A stretch of 64,000 nt of DNA from Actinostola sp. cb2023 (Eukaryota; Cnidaria; Anthozoa; Actiniaria; Actinostolidae). The position numbers were made by a program, and so were the translations under genes. Below, piece by piece: positions 49,219-59,600 of this stretch. The DNA lies in assembly GCA_033675265.1 (NCBI GenBank), contig JAUJYZ010000757.1, positions 612,111-676,110 on the forward strand. The letters are read 5' to 3'. The number at the start of each line of letters is the position of its first letter. The first letter of the stretch is position 1. The notes beneath the pieces are model-generated. The model made no database searches. It was not told the DNA's origin and worked only from the letters and a program-made list of their open reading frames with translations.

Positions 49219-50223
49219 GTAGTATCAGCACATTGCTTGAAAAATAGCTTTGAGTAAAAACACATTTTCAGTTCCTTGAAAATTTACAGTAGCATTGGGA
49301 TGCAAATGTAGACATCGATCACATTTGTTGATCTTTACAGTACATGTAACTACATGTATGTATAAGAGTAGGCAGAATATTATAAATATTAATTTGATAC
49401 CTTGAATCCTATGAAAAACTCTGCACACTGTGTGTACTTTAATTTCCATTGAATTTTTATTTCTGGTTTTTTATCTTTTTTTGAAGAACACTTCCCTGAA
49501 ACACAAAATATAGAAATTAGATTTGGTCACAACCAACATTGCAGCAATAGTGTGGCTTATGCCAGTTTCAAATGTTGGACTTTTATACATGTTCCTAATC
49601 TAATTATCCATTGGCATTGCTTCTAATTAATGCATTTGGTAAAATTAGAGTTTCACTTTTTTAAATGACTCTTTCAAACGTCAGAGAACTTCGTTGGATT
49701 TGTCAGTGGCCAGTGATCCATGGTGATAATTATATTAATAGGTGTATACAGGATTCATATATAAGCTTACTAACGTCTAAACATATAAAGAGTAGAGAAG
49801 AATATCGTTGGAATACATTTGCAGACGGACACAGAAATCACCAAGTTTCAAATGTTAAAATGCTATTTCTTTTCGTTGTCCAAGCTGGCCTACCTTTAGC
49901 ACTTATAATGGCGCCCTTGTATAAAGCCTTTGAAAAACCACGATATTCACCATCCTACAGAATAATAGCATATTTATTTGTAAGTGTATAAAACCAACAA
50001 ACTTGCACTTTAAAGTTGAACGTTCACGATAAAACATGCAAGAAATGGAGTTGGTGGAAAAACAGCCCTGAATCCCACCAACAAAGCTAAACAGAATCCT
50101 GAAAATTGTTCAGTTCAATACCTTTTCAAATATCATTGTTTCTTTGCCAGGCTCTGGAATAGAGTCCGAGAAATCTGGAAAGAAAAGAAGGACGCAACAA
50201 ACCAACAATCTGAAAGGCGCCAT
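36061..50223 (-). CDS. TMEM87: TMEM87 family GOLD-domain seven-transmembrane protein, complete, 24 exons
   Basis: Golgi/endosome-type membrane protein related to TMEM87A/B. Exons in transcript order: 50223-50122, 49954-49894, 49495-49401, 48519-48433, 48114-48043, 47860-47741, 46007-45957, 44920-44887, 44554-44292, 43651-43558, 43301-43240, 42690-42598, 42421-42394, 42286-42224, 41559-41460, 41086-40993, 40470-40284, 39858-39800, 38319-38216, 37748-37678, 37603-37536, 36718-36666, 36593-36563, 36102-36061. The lengths sum to 2034 nt (677 aa) with phase kept throughout. A signal peptide (residues 1-20) and a lumenal domain to about 347 precede seven membrane segments. Family landmarks include [55 protein letters not shown] and [13 protein letters not shown], with a tail ending in SKMD. 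It is longer than human TMEM87A (555 aa) because of a low-complexity lumenal insert at about 116-295. The start lies in AAGATGGCGCC. An AATAAA overlaps the stop codon. Confidence 0.96.
36205..36272. repeat. C-rich low-complexity tract
   Basis: Runs of C and CCCCTCC-like units in the last intron of TMEM87. On the transcribed strand this is G-rich. Confidence 0.9.
36350..36480. repeat. Dispersed repeat, family D, copy 2
   Basis: It matches the left half of the foldback at 22835-23045 ('tcatgtgaccctaactccca', 'tcaaaatgaactccagaaat') but lacks the second arm. Confidence 0.8.
36770..36820 (+). repeat. tRNA-related SINE tail fragment
   Basis: 'gtgggtttgaatcccatcag' is a B-box-like sequence followed by 'ggtcagatatt'. 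A similar tail occurs at 61505-61605. A short fragment; functional tRNA unlikely. Confidence 0.35.
36990..37322. mobile_element. Foldback element with YY1-like arms
   Basis: 'agacctttttaccgatacgg' at the left faces 'ccgtatcggtaaaaaggtct' at the right, with the YY1-like GGCGGCCATTTTG and AAGATGGCCGCC inside the arms and 'gggatgctcagggtgcaa' pairing further in. About 330 bp, in an intron of TMEM87. Confidence 0.85.
37355..37505. repeat. Foldback element
   Basis: 'agagtgcaatttagaaaagt' faces its reverse complement at the right end, with 'tagtactaaatag' palindromes inside. About 150 bp, in a TMEM87 intron. Confidence 0.85.
38365..38487. mobile_element. TA-flanked MITE with CAGTCGAACCTC ends, copy 2
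   Basis: The perfect ends 'cagtcgaacctct' and 'agaggttcgactg' are flanked by TA, with a 123-bp body. It shares its ends with 9808-10038 and lies directly before the TTAA-flanked element. Confidence 0.8.
38496..39509. mobile_element. TTAA-flanked non-autonomous element (piggyBac-like ends)
   Basis: The ends CCCTTTGACACCC and its imperfect inverse GAGTCAAAGGG are bordered by TTAA on both sides, about 1014 bp long, in a TMEM87 intron. CCCTTT-type termini with TTAA duplications are characteristic of piggyBac-class transposons. The open frames inside (such as 38766-39107) show no DDE-transposase features that I recognise, so it is probably non-autonomous. Confidence 0.65.
39965..40170. repeat. 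Foldback element
   Basis: 'agagtcattttcatatgagt' at the left faces 'actcatgaaaacgactct' at the right, with GGTACGG/CCGTACC repeats inside. About 200 bp, in a TMEM87 intron. Confidence 0.75.
40488..40792. repeat. Degenerate (GAAAATGAGAATGGG)n array
   Basis: About 300 bp of short units built from 'gaaaatg' and 'agaatgggaatg'. On the transcribed minus strand it is pyrimidine-rich (cattctcattttc) and ends about 18 nt from the acceptor of the TMEM87 exon at 40470, so it acts as, or replaces, the polypyrimidine tract. Confidence 0.9.
40793..41000. repeat. 38-bp minisatellite that duplicates a TMEM87 splice donor
   Basis: Units of 38 bp ('gtacttacactaagggacta' and 'agggaatgaaagtaagga'). The reverse complement reads CCCTTAGT|GTAAGTAC, the junction between the exon 41086-40993 and its intron. 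GTAAGTAC-type donors lie at 833, 871, 909, 947 and 985 (add 40000), with a GTATGTAC variant at 40795. The exon end lies in the last unit. Because 38 is not a multiple of three, splicing to the next copy shifts the frame. Confidence 0.9.
42795..42875 (-). repeat. tRNA-like sequence, probably SINE-derived
   Basis: The minus strand contains 'tagttcagtggtagagc' (A-box-like) and 'gtcgtgggtttgtttccc' (B-box-like) at tRNA-like spacing, but the anticodon stem is irregular. Lies in a TMEM87 intron, in the same orientation as the gene. Confidence 0.5.
42905..43205. repeat. Foldback element
   Basis: 'cagtagagtgcacgccatat' at the left faces a near reverse complement ('atggtgtgcactctactg') at the right, and 'atccgtgaaac' faces 'gtttcacggat'. 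About 300 bp, in a TMEM87 intron. Confidence 0.8.
43895..44275. repeat. Nested foldback element
   Basis: The outer sequence 'agtccatggaccccct' at the left faces 'gggggtccatggacct' at the right. An inner pair joins 'aagagattcagaatcatg' with 'cgtgattcttaatctct'. About 380 bp, in the TMEM87 intron between exons at 44292 and 43651. Confidence 0.75.
45069..45471. mobile_element. Inverted-repeat element with Penelope-like coding fragment and ribozyme core
   Basis: The 50-bp ends ('aagaatataggtgttgtctc' and its reverse complement) bracket a hammerhead-like core (45137-45167, minus) and a plus-strand segment (about 45225-45420). That segment encodes [25 protein letters not shown] and [12 protein letters not shown], which resembles the linker before the GIY-YIG domain of Penelope-like retroelements. 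It is a fragment only and carries no intact enzyme. Similarity is recalled, not searched. Confidence 0.6.
45137..45167 (-). ncRNA. Hammerhead ribozyme-like core, copy 2 (Penelope/retrozyme type)
   Basis: The minus strand reads CTGAAGA, a hairpin GGTCTC-TGATCA-GAGACC (stem II), then CGAAACGTC. All invariant core nucleotides (CUGANGA, GAAA) and the GUC site are present, and stem III is the minimal ACGU palindrome. Three bases on either side (ACA/TGT) can form the start of stem I. It shares flanking 'aatattttt...cagacgttt' sequence with the core at 33358. Confidence 0.6.
46133..46204 (-). mobile_element. 72-bp polyadenylated retroposed sequence with 32-bp target duplication
   Basis: Identical 32-bp direct repeats lie at 46101-46132 and 46205-46236. 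Between them is a 72-bp insert that begins with 11 T on the plus strand, so it is a minus-sense sequence with a poly(A) tail. The body ('gacgtgcgccatgcgccatt') matches 47352-47410. A long TSD plus an A-tail is the signature of LINE-mediated retroposition. Confidence 0.7.
46248..46539. repeat. Foldback MITE, family B, copy 2
   Basis: The same terminal inverted repeats as 3632-3927 ('tatatagctaattgcataat'), in an intron of TMEM87. Interior blocks occur in the opposite order, as expected for an inverted copy. Confidence 0.75.
46735..46860. repeat. G-run and 'aggggtgggtcat' repeats
   Basis: A G homopolymer of about 12 bp is followed by direct copies of 'aggggtgggtcatga'. Related sequence is near 900-1000 on the opposite strand. 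Non-coding. Confidence 0.6.
47347..47722. mobile_element. Element sharing the 'gcgccatgcgcc' block, with short inverted ends
   Basis: The ends 'cagtgatagggaagg' and 'ccttcccaatcactg' are near inverse copies. The first 60 bp match the 72-bp retroposed insert at 46133-46204. It contains a YY1-like CCGCCATTTTG near 47510. Class uncertain. Confidence 0.5.
48575..48770. repeat. Dispersed repeat, family E, copy 2
   Basis: Reverse-oriented, diverged copy of 5680-6010; shares 'atgcatcctttggccaatca' (mismatches) and 'gagagaagtgtta'. In a TMEM87 intron. Confidence 0.7.
49078..49212. repeat. Foldback element, family F, copy 2
   Basis: 'cttattgactgagt' at the left faces 'actcagtcaataag' at the right; 'aaaatatttggctc' faces 'gagccaaatatttt'. 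Same layout as 21070-21212. Confidence 0.75.
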
Positions 50224-50618
50224 CTTGGAATTGGATTCAGATGTTTTCGATCAAACTGCGCATGTGCAGAAAAGAGCGAGACGTGGAACATGACATCATC
50301 ACTAAAAATGTATCCTATGGGAGGGGAGGATAAGTAACAATTTCTCTTCATGTCAGTGAACATGCACAAATGTCTCAAGGATTGACATAGATGGCAAAAA
50401 CGGTCATATTTTAATCAATCAATGTACTAAATTGCCTTTTATATTAATTTTAGTATAATAAAACAGAATTTGTTTAGTTCCGGCTTCATACTTACTGGGG
50501 AGAGGTGAGTTGTATTACTCTAGTGCCCAATGCTCCTCTGATTGCAGTATTCCAAAATGGTGGCATGGAAGCCAGGTTAACTACAAGAAGACTGAGAAAT
50601 TTAGAGTAATCCGCCACA
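50224..50618. promoter_or_regulatory. Head-to-head intergenic region between TMEM87 and DNAJC4
   Basis: The start codons of the two divergent genes are under 400 bp apart, so a shared bidirectional promoter is likely. The TMEM87 start overlaps a YY1-like AAGATGGCGCC. A plausible untranslated first exon of DNAJC4 occupies about 50548-50620, preceded by a possible donor at 50506 and acceptor at 50547. No TATA box is evident. Confidence 0.5.
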
Positions 50619-53600
50619 ATGTGAGTTTATTGGTTTACTGTACCTCTTTATTAATGTTGGTTAAATGTGGGGCAACATTGAAAATGACTGGTTACCTTTC
50701 AAAATGGCCGCCAGAGGAAAGTATATAAATATGGTCTTTATTTGTAATGATCACTGTTTTTAAATGGAAGAAATAATGATTTTTTTTTAAATTTTTGTTT
50801 ATAAAGAAACATGTTATTGATAATAATAACTAGACGCTTTATAAGCGTTCACTCGTGCCCTGGTGCGATTGAGTACTGGGATGCACTGCAGCATGAAAGA
50901 CACCATTTGAAACCATGCATTTGGACTTATGCGATTGCAGATTGTGCTTAGTCATCATAGGTGTAATCACTACTTTTAACCATTTCTCAATGTTTAGATC
51001 TGAGATAACGATTATAGTGATCAAATCAGTGTTGGGTTACTTGTTGGGTGACTCGGTAGAACATGCTGAATTTGGAATCACCCGGCACTCGACAACATAA
51101 TACCGGCCAGCTCAGAATTTGTATTTATAAACGACTGGTTAAGACGGTTAAGAGTGCTAGCAAAATACTTCGATTTTGGGGAACTACTTTTTACAGGAGT
51201 GAATTTGACATCTGAACTTGCCCCTTGACCTCCGGTGCTTCCTGATTGGTTTGTGATTTGTAATCTCTCTCGTGGTCAGACTCGTGGTCTCGTTCTGCAA
51301 ATTCGCGACCTGAACATATGTACACACACAAAAAAGACAAGCAGTGTTTTTAAACTCATGCCGGCCGTATAGGCCTGGGCACGAGTAATAATAACACTTT
51401 ATTTGCACTTTACAATATAATTGAATATTGAATGTACTGTTTTTCTTTTATATTTTATTCACTGTATTTGTATGTTGTAGGGTGTTCTTCCTCCCTTTAA
51501 GTTTAACATCAAGCCTCAATTTCTTCAGTGTTTATCAAAGATGTCCTCTAACAAAATCTCTGAAGTATTTCAGGTTTGATTGCTTAATTAATCAATGTTA
51601 TAATTTGCTTACCTGACCATGAAGTTCTATGCAGCTATTAAAGTCATTGACTGAATGACAGCATTTTATTTTTACTAACAGTACCCATACACTGACTTGT
51701 AATTTTTAATTTTTTATTTTATTTAAACATATTTAACTTAATGTTTGCCCCAGAAGCAACGTAGCTTATCTAGGGGGCTCACATCGATATATTACAATTT
51801 TTTTTAAACTAGCAAGCAGAGCATTGAATGGGCAGGTGCTTCAGAATCTGACTGACCAACTACTGCATGGCTGCACTCGTTTGTTTGCCAGAATTTATAA
51901 TAATAGATCATTTAAAGCGTATGCACACAGAAAGCTCCCATATTCATGAATAGAAAATACAAGTCATTGTACAGGACGTGCTGTACAAATAGCCAAGCTA
52001 CATTTCTGTTTATAGTACCCAAGAAGCAAGAACACATTATGAAGAACTAGATGTATCTGAGACTGCCACACCTGCTGAAGTCAAAAAGGCTTTTATTACT
52101 AAATCTAAAAAGGTACATTCTATATATCTGGTGTTAGTACAGACATGATTCTATGGCAGGTTTTATGGAATCTTTTTTGACGTCAAAAACTGATTTGCGA
52201 GTTAGCTAAGCCATCAAACTGTTATTTTACTTGCTCAAATCCTCAATTTTAAGATTGATATTGATAAAGACACTCTAAACTTTCGAAAGATCTATTTACA
52301 TACATGTAAACAAAGAAATGCATGCAGTAGAAATGTTACAATGTAGTATTTATATTTTTGAGACAATCCGATCCATTCCGACTCGGAATCACGATCCAAT
52401 CGGAGGTTTATCCCTGCCTATATATCTACATGTACAATGTAGGTACATGTAGTTGTGCTTGAAAAGAAACTAACAAATGTTGAAAGTTAGGTTCTAACAT
52501 TTTGAAAATGTTGACATGTTACAGTCCAATTGTAAAATATCCCATAGTCTGCCAGCTTGCCTCATAGATCTATCTGTATGCTTCTCTGTGCCTGCTTACA
52601 TTGTAAAGCGCCATTGGACAGCAATGGATATGGTGCTATGATATAATATATAAGAACAAGACGCTCAATGAGCGTTCACTCGGGCATTGTGAAAAGGAAA
52701 ATGTCAGTTGTTCGAGGAAGTACTTGAAAATGAATGCCAGTTGGTTGAAGAACAAGGACAATGTCAGCTGCGCGAGGAGAGACCTGACAATGACTGACAG
52801 TTGCGTGACGAGGGAGACTATGTATATACATGTATGTGTCGAGTTCATTTGATTTGCCTTTGAGTTCATTTGATTACCTTTTGACTTTGAGTTCAATTGA
52901 TTTGATTTTGATGAGTTTGTGTAAAGGCCCCCTCTCTAGCTTCAGATCCCGAAACGTCGAGTTTGGAATCGAGTTCGGGTTCGAGTTACGGTTCGAACGT
53001 CGAATAAAACTTCAATACAATATAATTTCTCTGACGTCATGACAATCAGTGACAGTTGAGTGACGAGGGAGACTATTAGTCCGGTGAGTACGAACATGAT
53101 ACGTCTTGAGGTTGCATAGGTCAGATGGTTCCGATAACGGCCTCGCGTTTGTTTTAAAATATATATATTTTAAGCGAGCTTCTAGTCCTTTTACCACTTC
53201 TAGTCATTGAACGATGAACTAGAATCCTGACCTTTTAATAGCTTGAAGATCTACAGCTGCTTTCAAAACTAAGATTCATAATCTACTTGAGTCCTGTGTC
53301 TCCTTTATCTTTTCAAATCTGCGGAGTAATCTTGAAACTCCGGATACGATTAAATACGTCGCATACTCGTCATTTTGAAGCCGAACAAAACTACTACTAC
53401 TACCGAAATCCGCATATTCTAACTCGGGCGGCCTGCGGCCTGGGCCCGAGTAATAAAGTATTATTAATATTATTATTATTGTTATTATTATTATTGTATT
53501 GTCTGTACATACATTGTACCTGTTACAATTATGTAGATCATCTCTTCATAATTATCATTGATAATTACTGCGCACTACATTTTTTAACAGTTACACCCAG

Positions 53601-56600
53601 ATATTAACCCTCAAGATCCAGAACTCCATGAAGCATTTGTTAAGGTGAACTACATACTGTAATAATAATAATAATATACATGTGTAATATGTTCTAAACT
53701 TATGAGAGTATTTAAAGCATCAGGGGATTCATTAGTTGTGTGACTTGTTGTGTGGGCTAATATAACAGGAAAGGAAATGTTTGCACATCTCAGTATACAT
53801 CTCAAAAATAAGATGGCAAGTCAGAAAAATAAGGAAAAGTCACATCTTGTCAGTTTGTCCATCGTTGTGCCTATTAATTACCACTCAGTTGGAATCAATA
53901 TGAGACCTGCTCCCAAGATAAAAGTCATGTAACTAATTGTGGTTAATTGCAATTAAGCTTGAAACATCAATAATATTGAAAGAAGTTGACATTATGATGT
54001 TTAATTATGATTGATGGAAGTCTTTCTTGAACTTATCTGGTGTCATTTATAGCTAATTAATATTGTATTTTGATAGAGTGGCTACGTGCATATTGTGGTA
54101 ATGACTAATTAACAATAGAGTGGCTGCATGCATACTGTGGTAATGACTAATTAACAATAGAGTGGCTGCATGCATGCATACTGTGGTAATGACTAATTAA
54201 CAATAGAGTGGCTGCATGAATGCATACTGTGGTAATGACTAATTAACAATAGAGTGGCTGCGTGCATACTGTGGTAATGACTAATTAACAATAGAGTGGC
54301 TGCATGCATACTGTGGTAATGACTAATTAACAATAGAGTGGCTGCGTGCATGCATACTGTGGTAATGACTAATTAACAATAGAGTGGCTGCATGCATACT
54401 GTGGTAATGACTAATTAACAATAGAGTGGCTGCATGCATACTGTGGTAATGACTAATTAACAATAGAGTGGCTGCATGCATACTGTGGTAATGACTAATT
54501 AACAATAGAGTGGCTGTGTGCATACTGTGGTAATGACTAATTAACAATAGAGTGGCTGCATGCATACTGTGGTAATGACTAATTAACAATAGAGTGGCTG
54601 CATGCATACTGTGGTAATGACTAATTAACAATAGAGTGGCTGCGTGCATACTGTGGTAATGACTAATTAACAATAGAGTGGCTGCATGCATACTGTGGTA
54701 ATGACTAATTAACAATAGAGTGGCTGCATGCATACTGTGGTAATGACTATTTAACAATAGAGTGGCTGCATGCATACTGTGGTAATGACTAATTAACAAT
54801 AGAGTGGCTGCATGCATACTGTGGTAATGACTAATTAACAATAGAGTGGCTGCGTGCATACTGTGGTAATGACTAATTAACAATAGAGTGGCTGCATGCA
54901 TACTGTGGTAATGACTAATTAACAATAGAGTGGCTGCATGCATACTGTGGTAATGACTAATTAACAATAGAGTGGCTGCATGCATACTGTGGTAATGACT
55001 AATTAACAATAGAGTGGCTGCGTGCATACTGTGGTAATGACTAATTAACAATAGAGTGGCTGCATGCATACTGTGGTAATGACTAATTAACAATAGAGTG
55101 GCTGCGTGCATACTGTGGTAATGACTAATTAACAATAGAGTGGCTGCATGCATACTGTGGTAATGACTAATTAACAATAGAGTGGCTGCGTGCATACTGT
55201 GGTAATGACTAATTACAACAATAGAGTGGCTGCATGCATACTGTGGTAATGACTATTTAACAATAGAGTGGCTGCATGCATACTGTGGTAATGACTAATT
55301 AACAATAGAGTGGCTGCATGCATACTGTGGTAATGACTAATTAACAATAGAGTGGCTGCGTGCATACTGTGGTAATGACTAATTAACAATAGAGTGGCTG
55401 CATGCATACTGTGGTAATGACTAATTAACAATAGAGTGGCTGCATGCATACTGTGGTAATGACTAATTAACAATAGAGTGGCTGCATGCATACTGTGGTA
55501 ATGACTAATTAACAATAGAGTGGCTGCGTGCATACTGTGGTAATGACTAATTAACAATAGAGTGGCTGCATGCATACTGTGGTAATGACTAATTAACAAT
55601 AGAGTGGCTGCATGCATACTGTGGTAATGACTAATTAACAATAGAGTGGCTGCGTGCATGCATACTGTGGTAATGACTAATTAACAATAGAGTGGCTGCA
55701 TGCATACTGTGGTAATGACTAATTAACAATAGAGTGGCTGCGTGCATGCATACTGTGGTAATGACTAATTAACAATAGAGTGGCTGCATGCATACTGTGG
55801 TAATGACTAATTAACAATAGAGTGGCTGCATGCATGCATACTGTGGTAATGACTAATTAACAATAGAGTGGCTACGTGCATACTGTGGTAATGACTAATT
55901 AACAATAGAGTGTCTGCATGCATACTGTGGTAATGACTAATTAACAATAGAGTGTCTGCATGCATACTGTGGTAATGACTAATTAACAATAGAGTGGCTG
56001 CATGCATACTGTGGTAATGACTAATTAACAATAGAGTGGCTACGTGCATACTGTGGTAATGACTAATTAACAATAGAGTGTCTGCATGCATACTGTGGTA
56101 ATGACTAATTAACAATAGAGTGTCTGCATGCATACTGTGGTAATGACTAATTAACAATAGAGTGGCTGCGTGCATACTGTGGTAATGACTAATTAACAAT
56201 AGAGTGGCTGCATGCATACTGTGGTAATGACTAATTAACAATAGAGTGGCTGCATGCATACTGTGGTAATGACTAATTAACAATAGAGTGGCTGCATGCA
56301 TACTGTGGTAATGACTAATTAACAATAGAGTGGCTGCATGCATACTGTGGTAATGACTAATTAACAATAGAGTGGCTGCATGCATACTGTGGTAATGACT
56401 AATTAACAATAGAGTGGCTGCATGCATACTGTGGTAATTCATGACTAATTAACAATAGAGTGGCTGCATGCATACTGTGGTAATGACTAATTAACAATAG
56501 AGTGGCTGCATGCATACTGTGGTAATGACTAATTAACAATAGAGTGGCTGCATGCATACTGTGGTAATGACTAATTAACAATAGAGTGGCTGCATGCATA

Positions 56601-59600
56601 CTGTGGTAATGACTAATTAACAATAGAGTGGCTGCGTGCATACTGTGGTAATGACTAATTAACAATAGAGTGGCTGCATGCATACTGTGGTAATGACTAA
56701 TTAACAATAGAGTGGCTGCATGCATACTGTGGTAATGACTAATTAACAATAGAGTGGCTGCGTGCATGCATACTGTGGTAATGACTAATTAACAATAGAG
56801 TGGCTGCTGCATGCATACTGTGGTAATGACTAATTAACAATAGAGTGGCTGCGTGCATGCATACTGTGGTAATGACTAATTAACAATAGAGTGGCTGCAT
56901 GCATACTGTGGTAATGACTAATTAACAATAGAGTGGCTGCATGCATGCATACTGTGGTAATGACTAATTAACAATAGAGTGGCTACGTGCATACTGTGGT
57001 AATGACTAATTGCATACATGCATACTGTGGTAATGACTAATTAACAATAGAGTGTCTGCATGCATACTGTGGTAATGACTAATTAACAATAGAGTGTCTG
57101 CATGCATACTGTGGTAATGACTAATTAACAATAGAGTGGCTGCATGCATACTGTGGTAATGACTAATTAACAATAGAGTGGCTACGTGCATACTGTGGTA
57201 ATGACTAATTAACAATAGAGTGTCTGCATGCATACTGTGGTAATGACTAATTAACAATAGAGTGTCTGCATGCATACTGTGGTAATGACTAATTAACAAT
57301 AGAGTGGCTGCGTGCATACTGTGGTAATGACTAATTAACAATAGAGTGGCTGCATGCATACTGTGGTAATGACTAATTAACAATAGAGTGGCTGCATGCA
57401 TACTGTGGTAATGACTAATTAACAATAGAGTGGCTGCATGCATACTGTGGTAATGACTAATTAACAATAGAGTGGCTGCATGCATACTGTGGTAATGACT
57501 AATTAACAATAGAGTGGCTGCATGCATACTGTGGTAATGACTAATTAACAATAGAGTGGCTGCATGCATACTGTGGTAATTCATGACTAATTAACAATAG
57601 AGTGGCTGCATGCATACTGTGGTAATGACTAATTAACAATAGAGTGGCTGCATGCATACTGTGGTAATGACTAATTAACAATAGAGTGGCTGCATGCATA
57701 CTGTGGTAATGACTAATTAACAATAGAGTGGCTGCATGCATACTGTGGTAATGACTAATTAACAATAGAGTGGCTGCATGCATACTGTGGTAATGACTAA
57801 TTAACAATAGAGTGGCTGCATGCATACTGTGGTAATTCATGACTAATTAACAATAGAGTGGCTGCATGCATACTGTGGTAATGACTAATTAACAATAGAG
57901 TGTCTGCATGCATACTGTGGTAATGACTAATTAACAATAGAGTGGCTGCATGCATACTGTGGTAATGACTAATTAACAATAGAGTGGCTGCATGCATACT
58001 GTGGTAATGACTAATTAACAATAGAGTGGCTGCGTGCATGCATACTGTGGTAATGACTAATTAACAATAGAGTGGCTGCATGCATACTGTGGTAATGACT
58101 AATTAACAATAGAGTGGCTGCGTGCATACTGTGGTAATGACTAATTAACAATAGAGTGGCTGCATGCATACTGTGGTAATGACTAATTAACAATAGAGTG
58201 GCTGCGTGCATACTGTGGTAATGACTAATTAACAATAGAGTGGCTGCATGCATACTGTGGTAATGACTAATTAACAATAGAGTGGCTGCGTGCATACTGT
58301 GGTAATGACTAATTAACAATAGAGTGGCTGCATGCATACTGTGGTAATGACTAATTAACAATAGAGTGGCTGCATGCATACTGTGGTAATGACTATTTAA
58401 CAATAGAGTGGCTGCATGCATACTGTGGTAATGACTAATTAACAATAGAGTGGCTGCATGCATACTGTGGTAATGACTAATTAACAATAGAGTGGCTGCG
58501 TGCATACTGTGGTAATGACTAATTAACAATAGAGTGGCTGCATGCATACTGTGGTAATGACTAATTAACAATAGAGTGGCTGCATGCATACTGTGGTAAT
58601 GACTAATTAACAATAGAGTGGCTGCATGCATACTGTGGTAATGACTAATTAACAATAGAGTGGCTGCGTGCATACTGTGGTAATGACTAATTAACAATAG
58701 AGTGGCTGCATGCATACTGTGGTAATGACTAATTAACAATAGAGTGGCTGCATGCATACTGTGGTAATGACTAATTAACAATAGAGTGGCTGCGTGCATG
58801 CATACTGTGGTAATGACTAATTAACAATAGAGTGGCTGCATGCATACTGTGGTAATGACTAATTAACAATAGAGTGGCTGCATGCATGCATACTGTGGTA
58901 ATGACTAATTAACAATAGAGTGGCTGCATGCATACTGTGGTAATGACTAATTAACAATAGAGTGGCTGCATGCATGCATACTGTGGTAATGACTAATTAA
59001 CAATAGAGTGGCTACGTGCATACTGTGGTAATGACTAATTAACAATAGAGTGTCTGCATGCATACTGTGGTAATGACTAATTAACAATAGAGTGTCTGCA
59101 TGCATACTGTGGTAATGACTAATTAACAATAGAGTGGCTGCATGCATACTGTGGTAATGACTAATTAACAATAGAGTGGCTACGTGCATACTGTGGTAAT
59201 GACTAATTAACAATAGAGTGTCTGCATGCATACTGTGGTAATGACTAATTAACAATAGAGTGTCTGCATGCATACTGTGGTAATGACTAATTAACAATAG
59301 AGTGGCTGCGTGCATACTGTGGTAATGACTAATTAACAATAGAGTGGCTGCATGCATACTGTGGTAATGACTAATTAACAATAGAGTGGCTGCATGCATA
59401 CTGTGGTAATGACTAATTAACAATAGAGTGGCTGCATGCATACTGTGGTAATGACTAATTAACAATAGAGTGGCTGCATGCATACTGTGGTAATGACTAA
59501 TTAACAATAGAGTGGCTGCATGCATACTGTGGTAATGACTAATTAACAATAGAGTGGCTGCATGCATACTGTGGTAATTCATGACTAATTAACAATAGAG

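Noticed and set aside
49665..49991. 108-aa plus-strand frame
   Set aside because: It is antisense to TMEM87 exon 2 (49954-49894). The minus strand gives the correctly phased family sequence, and no domain is seen on the plus strand.
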